Source: Portulaca oleracea (taxonomy: Eukaryota > Streptophyta > Magnoliopsida > Caryophyllales > Portulacaceae). Taken from it: 64,000 bases of DNA. Position numbers and translations under genes: made by a program. A model generated the notes under the pieces. The model saw nothing but the letters and a program-made list of their open reading frames with translations. It was not told the origin of the DNA and searched no databases. The stretch is from the NCBI GenBank assembly GCA_029582165.1, contig CM055879.1:34824330-34888329 (forward strand), in the 5' to 3' direction. Of the stretch, positions 1-9,665 are shown in pieces (position 1 is the stretch's first letter; each line of letters begins with the position of its first letter).

Positions 1-180
1 GACTTGCTGGAAGTTATCCAGGCTTGAGCGATCCAAGGGTAGCTTGGACTTCTGACCGGAGGTAGTCCGATGCTGATTAATTGCTGGATGTTGTCCAGGC
101 TTCAACTTCCAAGGGTAGCTTGAAAGACATCCGGAATTTGATTTATAGCTAGCTTGACTGCTGGATATTGTCCAGGCTTG
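1..180. repeat. Three direct repeats of about 75-80 bp at the left edge
   Basis: A unit containing 'CTGGA(A/T)(G/A)TT(A/G)TCCAGGCTT' occurs near 7, 83 and 163. The first two copies are followed by 'CCAAGGGTAGCTTG'. The inner part (TGGA...TCCA) is self-complementary. The array is cut by the window edge, so its full length is unknown. It probably belongs to the retroelement that contains the PMD gene. Confidence 0.6.
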
Positions 181-429
181 TTATGTTCTTTTCCTGAAAA
201 GGATAAGTCTGTAAGTATTTGATTGGTAAAATAAAAGTAAAATAAAGGAAAGTTGAGATAACTCCCTTTGGCCACTTGTCTTATCCCCAAGGCATTAAAG
301 CCTCACACTCTTCCTCAACCACTCACTCTCTATCTTGTCATCTCCATTAATAACCTCACAACTCAAACCCATCTTCATTCTCCATCTCCCCACCGCAGCC
401 GCGCAAAGCTCAGCAGCCAGGAGACACCA

Positions 430-1240
430 CCTTCGGGCAAAATCCGCGCGACACCAACCAGGCCCACACCCTCCAGCTGCCAAATCCGCGCCACTCTGAG
501 CTGAAATCCGGGCCATTCTCAGCTGAAATTCGCGCGAATTTTCCACAAAAAGGTATGTTCTTGTAAATTCAAAGTTCCCTCAAGTATTTGTATATGTAGA
601 AATCCACAAAGTTTCTTGCATTTCCTTAAGTTTACTTGAGCTTGTTTGTATAAGTGTTGGGTGAACATAATCCCGTGTTAAAATTTTCAAACCCATGCAC
701 ATATTATAGAGTCTTGAACTTAAATTTAATTAAGTTTTGGACTTGTTGGCATATCATATGAATGTACCCAAACTTGGACCGACCTAGCTCCAAATCCGCG
801 TAAATCCATCAAAAATGAAGCCCAGAAAATTTCCCCGAAAACCTTGTAGATCCGCGCCAGCCTGACCGGAAATGGGCCAAAAAATTGACCTGCACAAATC
901 CGCGCAGACCCGAAATTTTCTGCCATAAACTGCCTTGGTCCAAACCCTGCGCAAATCCAACCAAATCCGCGCAAACCCAATTAATTAGGCCCAAGAATCC
1001 TCCGGCACAGAATCCGCGCCAACCCCATGAAATGGGCCCAAAATTGCTTTGGCCCAAAACGATTCAGCCCAGATCCGCGCAGACCCATGAAAATGAGCCC
1101 AATGTTCTTCGGCCCGAAATCCGCGCCAATCCAATGGAATGGGCCCAAAAATAGCTCAGCCCAAAAATCCGCGCCCATTTGACCAAAATAGGCCCAAAAT
1201 GGCCTTGGTCTCGGTAGTTCAACTCCGCGTAGAAATTTAC
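430..1240. repeat. Degenerate array of AATCCGCGC units upstream of the PMD gene
   Basis: At least a dozen copies of AATCCGCGC(C/A) occur, for example near 447, 483, 795, 850, 897, 964, 1012, 1073, 1120 and 1168. From about 850 the spacing is roughly 45-60 bp, and each copy is followed by an ACCC or CAACCC tract and then GGGCCCAAAA or GGCCCAAAA. The same pair of motifs fills the right half of the gypsy LTR at 19080-19500. Short ORFs read through this array are made of the repeat and are not genes. The sharing suggests that the PMD segment and the LTR come from the same element. Confidence 0.7.
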
Positions 1241-1316
1241 ATTTCTCTACTGCTTGACTTTGCTCGAGTATTGCATAATCTGGTACTTGAGTTGAGCCTT
1301 TTTGCAGTACTCCACT

Positions 1317-4111
1317 ATGTCAACAACAAAGCCAACAAAATATCATCCCAAGAAGGAAGCTTGGGCCGCTGACTTAGCCCAGAAGGGCAACATGAGCCGA
1401 GATTGGGCCGGCCCTCATCCATGGGATGGCCAAGATCTCCTTTATTGTCGCGATGTACATATTTCTCACTTCATCACCCAAGTCACGGTATGTCACTTTC
1501 TTCACTAATTATGACATTTTGAATTCCACTCAGAAATCTTATGTATAATTTTACCTTGCAGGCCGATAATATCCAGGCCTGTGGGGCAATCGGTAAGGTG
1601 ACGAGACTGCTGGACGAGCTGGAACAATTGGGTTTTCCAGCGAAAGATACCATCAGGGAAGCTGGTTTTAGCCATTTTCTCAACGCTCTACATGCCATGC
1701 GCGAGCCTACTGGCCATTGCGTAGTGCGTGCGTTAAGTGAACGTTTTTGGGATACAACCAACACGTTCCACTTCCCAGAGTATGAGATGACCATTACCCC
1801 CCTTGACTTTGCCATGATTACGGGGTTATCTTTCGGCGGGGTGCCCTTACAGTACTCCAATGACTTGGGCCAAGATAAAGCCCAACAAATAGCCCTGTTC
1901 GGCCCAGTCATGGGCACCATACACGACACACGGAGTTTCCGATACTCCGTTCTTTTCGATGAGGTCCTGAAGGGCAACTTCTGGGACGAAATGTACACTG
2001 ATGCACAAAGACGGCGAGTGATACTTGCCATTTTCCTGTGTACTACCATTTTTGCTGACCGTGGTAGTCGTGTATTCTTCCACTATCTAGGTAATTTGGC
2101 AGACCTAGATAATCTCTCCAACTTAGCTTGGTCAGCAGCTTATACCTGTCTCTTCCGGGGACTCCGTTCGGGTGTGCGGGTCCCTAAATCAAAACTTGAG
2201 CAGAACAACACCTATCTGTCTGGCTTGTGGAAAGTCATCGAGGTATCTCCTTTTCCCTTGCCATCTACCTACCTGCTCGTAGCTTGAAAACTAACTCCTA
2301 CTCTTTGCAGATATGGTTCTACGAATACTTGAGGGCTGTCTCCCAATCTAATCTGGTGATGTCTTTCCAATCGCCTTCACCGGCGCGACGATTTCTTTGG
2401 TTAGAAAACGCCGGATAGAGCACCGAGCTCTTCCGAGGCATCTTGAATAATCCAGGGCATGTATGACCTTTCCTTTTCTTCCAACGACTTTTAAAACTAT
2501 CAAGCTCACCACTAACGCGTGTTTAGTGCGCTTTGGACCTCGGCGGCTTACGAGGTTATCAAGATCGCCTTCCGACTCGATACATTACAGACATCAATCG
2601 CGAAGGATCTTATTTGAAGGCCCTTTACTTTCATATGGCATCATGGGAAAGGGTCACCCACCAATGCATGCATGTATGGCCTCCGCCGTACCGCTAATCC
2701 ACCGACCAAGATGTTCTACCCCCGCTCCTTGACTTTCGATGAACTTGAACTCAATCTCATGGGGATTCCCATTGGAAATTTGCTGATCATGGGGGCCAAC
2801 TATGCCGCATCCATTCGACCACGCCTCATGGGACGCATGGTGAGTACTGTAAGAACTCCTTGCAACTTTCGCCCTTGTGTTGTAACTAACCCTGGTTAAT
2901 TTGCAGGGCACTGGAACACCAGCAGTCCCTAACCCACTTGGTTTCAGACGCCGTCGTAGAGACTGCCCCGAGCTCCCCTTGTCCTCGAACAGCCCCGGGG
3001 TAAGACCTTTAGTTCCAAAATAATGAATACTCTCCAACTCTCCGTCCAAGTGTTTATTCTTATAAGAGAAAACTGCTTGCAGTGGAGTCGGGAGCAGACC
3101 ATGGAGGCCATTGCCCTTATATACGGCCTCTGCGATGAAATTCAAGACATGCAGAGACGATATCAGCGTCGAATGGGTTTTGGGCCTCGGCGTGGTGGAG
3201 GTCGTGGTAGAGGACAACCACGAGGAGGAGGTCATTACCACCACCATGGTAGGGGCCAAGGAGGTCACGATGCCGATGATGACGACAATGACGATGACAA
3301 TGATGATGACAACAATGCTCATGGCCACAACATGGGCGGTGGCGGAGCTATACCCCTTGCTTTCCATGCACATGATGATGATGATGAAGAAGAGGAAAGC
3401 GACCATGACATCGACTTGGGAGGAGGAGGTTTTCATATGACACCGGGCGCAGGCCCTTCTGTAGCGCGCAGTCCTCGAGTAGTAGCAATGGATGACTACC
3501 TATGGAACTCAGTCTCATGGCTACGTTCCAAGCATTCCATCATTCCCGAGGATGATACCGATCACTCTGTCGGGTCTTCCAGTACTATGAGTTTCACCGG
3601 TGCTCGAGGGTCATCCCGAACACGTGCCTATGGGAGGTATATAAGTGAAAGTGATGCTGCTTCACAGGCCTCCGATACTTCTATGTTGGATCAGATGTTC
3701 GGCAGTATGTCCTTGTCCCAAGGGTATTCTGACTACCCCCAACGGAGATGGTCAGGTGATTTCCATCAAGCACCGGTAGATTTCAAGGAAGTTCAACCCG
3801 AAATCCCTACTCCTAGCATGCATTCCTCAAGCAACACTGGTTTCTTCGACTCTGCTTCTTCATATTTTCTAGGTAAAGAAGAACCAGTCAAACAAGAATA
3901 CGGCGATAACTGGAGCTTAACCCCGGTCTTGCAAGCCCCTGTTTTGCAAGGGCATTATCCGGGTTCCTTCCACGTGGACGAATCTGAACGAGTTCATACA
4001 TATGATGCTCCTAGTTCTTCTCAAAATGAGTTCACTCCTGGAGGATATCAGCAAGATCAACCTTCTTCTTCTTGGGTGGCCGATGGATGGAGTTGGCACA
4101 GCTTTGTTTAA
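1317..4111 (+). pseudogene. Plant mobile domain (PMD) protein gene, six exons, broken by a stop and a frameshift
   Basis: I see six exons joined by GT-AG introns: 1317-1487, 1562-2242, 2311-2460, 2527-2839, 2907-2999 and 3083-4111. All five introns are phase 0. The N-terminal 300 or so residues match the PMD/aminotransferase-like family found in MAIN/MAIL-type proteins and in transposons (motifs RFWDTTNTFHFP, EMTITPLDFAMITGL, and a tryptophan-rich LAWSAAYTCLFRGL helix). The last exon encodes a Gly/Arg/His-rich then Asp-rich low-complexity tail and a Ser-rich C-terminus. Two disablements are visible. A TAG lies in exon 3 at 2416-2418. Exon 4 is 313 nt, one more than a multiple of three, so the frame shifts near 2690. 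It lies antisense to the surrounding gypsy-like element. Extra ORFs with this domain are known from Tat-lineage elements. The role of PMD proteins in transposons is unknown. Confidence 0.8.
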
Positions 4112-6023
4112 GTCGAGATGAGTCTTGCCATGCTTGTGTTGGAATCTACAAGATATTGCTTTAGCTCAGTTGAGTCTGTCATGTTCGATGACAGAATCCT
4201 CGAGGAACCCGGGAATCTGGCTTGATGGCATAACTTTTTAGTTGCTTCAAACTACAACTCTAATTCTTTCCATGATGATCCTGAGTCAAATTTATGACAA
4301 GACATTTGCTTATGTTGACATTTAGTAAAATCGCCGAGGATTTCTGCTTTGGGATCAACAAGGACTTGAAGCTCCCCATTATGCTTCGCTTGGTGAGTTT
4401 ACGAAATTCTGCGAGAGCTTTGCACCCAATTGGAGCCTGCGGAAGATTTGTATATGTCTGAAGTCTTGCTTTTGATCACTAAAGTCTGCGACATGTTTGG
4501 TGTAAGCTCCACTATCTTGTTGGGCTTAGTCCAAAATTGGAGAGAGTTTTGGGACATGCCTTGCAAGATCTTTGGTGATTGATTTAATCTCTCCTGAAGA
4601 GCACCGAGTGCATGTATAATGCTTAGACCGTTCATTTATCTTTTATAAAGGAATGAAACGACTCTGTGATGTTAATGCACTTATGCAGACTCTTTTAATC
4701 TATGATGATGCAAGACACACATGCAATGCATAAGGAAGTCTAGGTATTGAGCTGTGGTCGATGACTCTTGAAATATCAGGACGCTTTAAATGGTGAGAAC
4801 CAAAATCCGACAAGCATTTTTAACTCGTAAACTCGGCTTCGAGCCCTCCTTCAAATATGTGATGAATCTAATCCATGAGAATTGATATCCTGAAACACTC
4901 TAGTTGAACCTCGAGGGAACCTCGAGAGCTTAGATCAACATGGAGTCTGCCGAGACTTCGGTCGGACATAAATAATCGACGAGACAAGGGGTTTGAGTCT
5001 CTACGGGTCATAAAGTCCGCGAGAGCTCTTATTTGCAAGGATTCTGCTTTAATCTGTTTGAGCACGACCTGGAGGCTGGATAAGATCCTTTCGACAGATC
5101 ACTTGAAAGAAGTTTGATTATTTGGGCCGGACTTCAAAAGCTTCCTACGTATCCACTTCATGAATGGAATCAGGCCGTCATAGTTCAAAAGGTTGTAAGT
5201 ATTTAGTTGCTGACTTAATAAGTCAGTGGCTAATAACTTAAGGATAGTTGCTAGTTCTGATCACCAGTTGCTACATTTGACATTGTCTTTAAGGCATAGA
5301 ATTTCCATGGTTTGCCCAGTTTTTCTGAAGCTTCATGAATATGCTAGGAGTGAATATGCTCGGTGTGACAAGCCACAAAAAGTCCGTAAGAACTTCATGT
5401 ATAAGAGTTCTGCTAAGATGTTGTACCAACAAAACCCACATTTCCAAGCCGAAATTGATATATGTGAACATGCTTTTGCAAAAGTTGTTCAAGAGCTTGG
5501 CTTCTAGTGTTAAACCCTATGTTGGACATGCTTTTGAAAAAGTAGTCCAATTATACAATCAGCTGAGGAATTCTCTTTAAAATTGTGGACCGTGCAAACT
5601 GTCATGAGAGTATCCGAACGATCAATCTGCCCCATAAGGGATCATAGGGACTTGGCTTGTGAAGAACATGCTTAAAAAAAAAGTTGTTCTTATGTAAAGT
5701 GTTGCCGGAAGAATTGATGATGAACATTCGTTCTTGAAAATCCGCGAAGATTCAGCCTTACAAAAATCTGCTAGGACTTTTCTGCAGCTATAACTTATCG
5801 CCCCTGGATAGTAGAGTTTGGTCTTGCTATCCCATGAAATATGAAGGAAAGTGACAAGACTGACGTGTAATTTCCACGAGAAGAGACGAGAACGAAATGC
5901 CCACTCTTAGGTACCCTAGATTGACTGCTAAAAGGTGGGCAAAAGGAAAAAAGATTGACCCTGGATGCAACTGGTAATGATCAGGAAATCTAAGCCAAAA
6001 TGAATTATATCCTGACAGCCCCC
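4112..6023. other. Non-coding retroelement DNA between the PMD gene and the nested insertion
   Basis: No credible ORF is present. Degenerate versions of the AATCCGCG motif recur, for example AAGTCCGCGAGAGC near 5010 and AAATCCGCGAAGATTC near 5739. The right edge reads ATCCTGACA followed by GCCCCC, which on the minus strand looks like a polypurine tract followed by TGTCAGGAT. That could be a polypurine-tract/LTR junction, but no partner LTR was found in the window. Confidence 0.4.
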
Positions 6024-7237
6024 TGTAGACCCCGAAAAAAATCCGAAGGACCTCTTCGCGGCGCTACTTAAAAGAGGATGTTCTCTTTTTTAGATTGTGA
6101 GACGACTAGGATTGCTTATCCTTAATTAAGGTTGAACTATTGAGGACACTTTTAATTGACAAATTGATTTAACCCCGAAACTCGATTTTATTAAAGAAAA
6201 GATAAAAAAAGAAAAAAGAAAACAAAAAGGAAAATAAAAAAAGAGGAAACTCGACGGGGAACCCGTCTGAGTTCCATGAAGACAAAACGGAAAAAAGAAA
6301 GAAAACAGAACCCAGACGGGTTCCTGAAGAAGCAAAAGAGAAGAAAAGGGGCTAGGAACCCGTCTGGGTTCCTGCCTCTGGCTCGGAGTAAATACAAGAC
6401 GGGGTAACCCGTCTGGGTTCTCTGTCACGAGAAGGAGAAAAAATGAAAAAAGTTTTCGGGGAAAAATAAATTGAAGGGTTAGAGTCGCCAGTTGAATTTA
6501 AGGATAAAACAACAAACCATTGAAAAAGAGACTCCGGCCTACGAATCCAAAGACGGATTCGGGGGTAAGGTTACGAATTTGACGATAAAAATCATCAAAC
6601 CCGCCTATTCAAACGAATAGACTCTACTAGAATTAAATTAAAGCGTGATTTGAAAAAGGGGGAGGAATTGAATAAATTTCATAGATTTATCATTAATGTC
6701 ATGCAATAAAAGAAAAGAAAAGATACAAGAACACGTAGGATTACATTATGTACAAAAATACAAAAAAAACTACGCTAACCTTTAAAATAAAGCACGCAAT
6801 GGAGGGAGAAGAGAGAAAGAATATACTAGTGTCAATACTCCTAGTATATTTCGGTGTGTTTTTTGTGGGTGATGGATGGTAGGTATTTATAGGGGGAAAA
6901 ATTAGGTTTAGGGTTAGGGTTTTGGCTAGGATTCGCCGCGGCGCCAAGGAAACAGAACGGAACCCAGGCGGGTTCCCCGTGAGGGAAGATGAGCCCTGGG
7001 CCCAGGAACCCAGACGGGTTCTTGTAGGCGGAGCTAAGCTCCGGCCCATCGAACCAGACGGGTTCTCGTGGGTTGAGCCGAGCTCCGCCCAGAACCTGCA
7101 GGTTGTCTCCGGCATTTGGGCTTTGTGTTTCTTTTGGGTTTAGGTGGATGAGGGGCTTGCATGCTATTAAATTAATCGGTTAGCTTATTTTCTAAAACTA
7201 ATACTAAAAAAAACCGATACAAAATTCAGCGTCTACA
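6024..7237 (-). repeat. Left (3') LTR of the nested element
   Basis: It spans TGTAGACC to GTCTACA, about 1.21 kb. It contains six or more copies of the AACCCGTCTGGGTT/AACCCAGACGGGTT motif (near 6253, 6307, 6358, 6409, 6960, 7006, 7051) and one AACCTGCAGGTT copy near 7094. ORFs predicted inside it are by-products of these repeats and of A-rich tracts. Confidence 0.92.
6884..6925 (-). promoter_or_regulatory. LTR promoter: TATA box with telo-box repeats, left LTR
   Basis: Read on the minus strand, AACCCTAACCCTAAACC (two to three telomere-like telo-box units) lies just upstream of CCCTATAAATACC. Telo-boxes next to TATA boxes are known from highly expressed plant genes. The arrangement supports minus-strand transcription of the element. 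Confidence 0.6.
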
Positions 7238-7256
7238 GATAGCCCCCACTTTGATC
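7238..7256 (-). other. Polypurine tract of the nested element
   Basis: On the minus strand the sequence GATCAAAGTGGGGGCTATC sits directly before the 3' LTR start TGTAGACGC. This is the expected place for the plus-strand primer of reverse transcription. Confidence 0.6.
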
Positions 7257-7359
7257 GAGTTTGAGTAAAACGATGATCAAAGTAGTCTTGATGATCTTGG
7301 ATATGAATCGAAGCCTGCTCAAGCCGGTTGGCGCCAAACCGGGTCTGCGTCGATGTTGA

Positions 7360-7780
7360 GGTGTCGTTCATCGCATTGTGAAGGCCACATGATGGCCTTG
7401 TCGCATTGTGAAGGCGACAATGGCCTCGCCGTCGTGAAGGTCCGACGATAGCCGCCGATTGGCGCTTGGAAGCCGGGTCCGCGCCGATGTAGATATGATG
7501 TTCATCGCATTGTGAAGGCGATGATGGCCTCGCATTGTGAAGGCCCTGATGGCCTCGCTTGTCGCGTGTGAAGGCCGACAATGGCCGCCATCGCATTGTG
7601 AAGGCCCGACGATGGCCGCCATCGCATTATGGGCGATGGCCGCCATCGCATTGTGAAGGCCCGATGATGGCCGCTATCGTATTGTGAAGGCCCGACGCTG
7701 GCCCTTGTCGTATTGTGAAGGCCCGGCAATGGCCGCCGTCGCATTGTGAAGGCCCGATGATGACCGTTGTCGATGAAGTG
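7360..7780. repeat. Tandem array, type B monomer (about 26-36 bp)
   Basis: Units contain GCATTGTGAAGGC then CCGA(C/T)GATGGCCGCC, roughly a dozen imperfect copies. Overlapping minus-strand ORFs with repeated GLHNAMAAIVGPSQ-like peptides are products of the array, not genes. It is the first zone of the 3' hypervariable repeat region of the nested element. Confidence 0.8.
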
Positions 7781-8160
7781 TCGCGTACTAGCCCGGCGAC
7801 GGCTGATGTCATGTATTGTTAGGGCGGCGACGGCCAGGTGATGAAGTGTCGCGTACTAGCCCGGCGACGGCTGATGTCATGTATTGTTAGGGCCCGATGA
7901 CGGCCGCTGGTGATGAGGTGTCGCGTATTAGCCCGGCGACGGCTGATGTCATGTATTGTTAGGGCCCGATGACGGCCGCTGGTGATGAGGTGTCGCGTAT
8001 TAGCCCGGCGACGACTGATGTCATGTATTGTTAGGGCCCGATGATGGCCGCTGATGATGAAGTGTCGCGTATTAGCCCGGCGACGGCTGATGTCATGTAT
8101 TGTTAGAGCCCGATGACGGCCGCTGATGATGAAGTGTCGCGTATTAGCCCAGCGACGGCT
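7781..8160. repeat. Tandem array, 72-bp heterodimer (A+B) units
   Basis: About five copies with a 72-bp period (for example starts at 7912 and 7984). Each unit joins a type A half (GTGTCGCGTATTAGCCCGGC) to a half ending in GGGCCCGATGACGGCCGCTG, which resembles the type B monomer of the adjacent array. Confidence 0.8.
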
Positions 8161-8672
8161 GATGGTGAATGTCGCAGACAGCCCGTGACGGCTGATGGTG
8201 AGTGTCGCGTATTAGCCCGGCGACGGCTGATGGTGAGTGTCGCGTATTAGCCCGGCGACGGCTGATGGTGAGTGTCGCGTATTAGCCCGGCGACGGCTGA
8301 TGGTGAATGTCGCGTATTAGCCCGGCGACGGCTGATGGTGAATGTCGCGTATTAGCCCGGCGACGGCTGATGGTGAGTGTCGCGTATTAGCCCGGCGACG
8401 GCTGATGGTGAATGTCGCGTATTAGCCCGGCGACGGCTGATGGTGAATGTCGCGTATTAGCCCGGCGACGGCCCGGCGACGGCTGATGGTGAGTGTCGCG
8501 TATTAGCCCGGCGACGGCTGATGGTGAGTGTCGCGTATTAGCCCGGCGACGGCTGATGGTGAATGTCGCGTATTAGCCCGGCGACGGCTGATGGTGAGTG
8601 TCGCGTATTAGCCCGGCGACGGCTGATGGTGAGTGTCGCGTATTAGCCCGGCGACGGCTGATGTGCAGTGTC
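8161..8672. repeat. Tandem array, 35-bp type A monomer
   Basis: About 14-15 copies with an exact 35-bp period over most of the array (starts at 8229, 8264, 8299, 8334 and so on). One unit carries a short internal duplication of CCCGGCGACGG near 8461-8480. Tandem repeats near the 3' LTR are known from Tat/Ogre elements as a source of satellite DNA. Confidence 0.9.
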
Positions 8673-8749
8673 GGAATTGGTGCCCGAACCATGGAACCAC
8701 GTATGGCATAAGCATTGACACGTCCGGGTAACGTCTTCTTCTTGACTTT

Positions 8750-8935
8750 GCTTTTGGTTTTAGCTTAAATTTGCAAGTAGAAATGTTTGATTCCCACTTG
8801 TTGATTTAGCTAAATATGATGTGCATTGACTGTCCGTATCATTCAAGTCGAATCTTTGGTTGCTCTTGGTTGCTTTAGCTTAAATTTGCAAGTAGAAATG
8901 TTTGATTCTAACTTGTTGATTTAGCTAAGAATTGG
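8750..8935. repeat. Direct repeat of about 60 bp (two copies)
   Basis: A segment running from TTTTAGCTTAAATTTGCAAG to CTTGTTGATTTAGCTAA occurs at about 8757-8815 and again at about 8874-8931 with few differences. It is non-coding interior of the nested element. Confidence 0.7.
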
Positions 8936-8959
8936 GCCGAAGTAGAAAAACTAGCGTTT

Positions 8960-9395
8960 GGGCCGAGAGGAACCCGTTTGGGTTCGGCTGCCTGGGCCTC
9001 CTTTCGAGCTGGGCTTGGTCGATGTAAGGCCGGCAAAAATGGGGCCAGGAACCCGTCTGGGTTCTCTTGGTCATGGCCCTCCTCTTTTTGTTTTTGTGTG
9101 TGTGGGCCGAAAAGATGGAAGAGGCCCACTGAACAGGAGTACAACCCGTCTGGGTTCCTTCTCCGAGCAACTTTTCTTCTTTTGGGTGTGGGCCGAAAGG
9201 ATGGAAGGAGGTCCACTGGAAACGGAGGTAAACCCGTCTGGGTTCTAGCAAACTTTTTGTGGCGGATGAGATGGAAGCAAAGCCCAAAAGGCTCAAATCT
9301 GTCTGGGTTTGGCCAGGCGTCGGGCTCTTCATTTATTTTTGCGTGGATCAGAAAAGTCTGGCCCAGAAGGAATAGAAGAAGGCCCAAATCCGTCT
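8960..9395. repeat. Cluster of AACCCGTCTGGGTT motif copies in the interior of the nested element
   Basis: Copies occur near 8969, 9050, 9148, 9231, 9294 (degenerate) and 9386 (degenerate), at intervals of about 60-100 bp. They alternate with GGGCC-rich text, as in the LTRs. Two more copies are at 11867 and 11945. ORFs here are shadows of the repeat. Confidence 0.75.
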
Positions 9396-9424
9396 CGTTT
9401 TAGCTCTTAGGTTGATTTGACCCG

Positions 9425-9665
9425 TTGCTCGTGCCGCATAGCTCCCAGTTTAGTGGCAGTTTGACTTAACTCTTGCTAAACTGGGAATCAATTAATGGTT
9501 TTGTAGTGACTCGCCTTCTGAATTCTTCCATGGTGGACTTTGTAGGCTTAGGCAGATCCACCGATTTGTCCTTGCTTGGTCGCATAGCCCGATTTAGTGG
9601 CAGTTTGATTTAACTCTTGCTAAACTGGGAGTCAATTGATAGTTGCCGCAGTGACTTGCTTCCTT
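9425..9665. repeat. Two direct copies of an 85-bp segment
   Basis: A segment containing GGCAGTTTGA(C/T)TTAACTC and TGCTAAACTGGGA(A/G)TCAATT occurs at about 9430-9515 and 9580-9660. It contains an inverted pair (CAGTTTAGTG / GCTAAACTG), so each copy could form a hairpin. Non-coding. Confidence 0.6.

Noticed and set aside
1561..2049. Minus-strand ORF of 188 codons at 1483-2049
   Set aside because: It is the shadow of PMD exon 2.
2654..3436. Minus-strand ORF of 260 codons
   Set aside because: It is antisense to the PMD gene, starts in its Asp/His-rich tail and has low-complexity, hydrophobic repeats; no domain is recognisable.
7204..7812. Overlapping minus-strand ORFs with repeated peptides
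   Set aside because: They are translations of the type B tandem array.
7627..8670. CRISPR-like regular direct repeats
   Set aside because: The units are directly abutting tandem monomers without unique spacers, inside a plant retroelement.
8908..9403. ORFs of 96-159 codons on both strands
   Set aside because: Open on both strands because of the AACCCGTCTGGGTT repeat; peptide content is repeat-derived (PSGF, RLGS).
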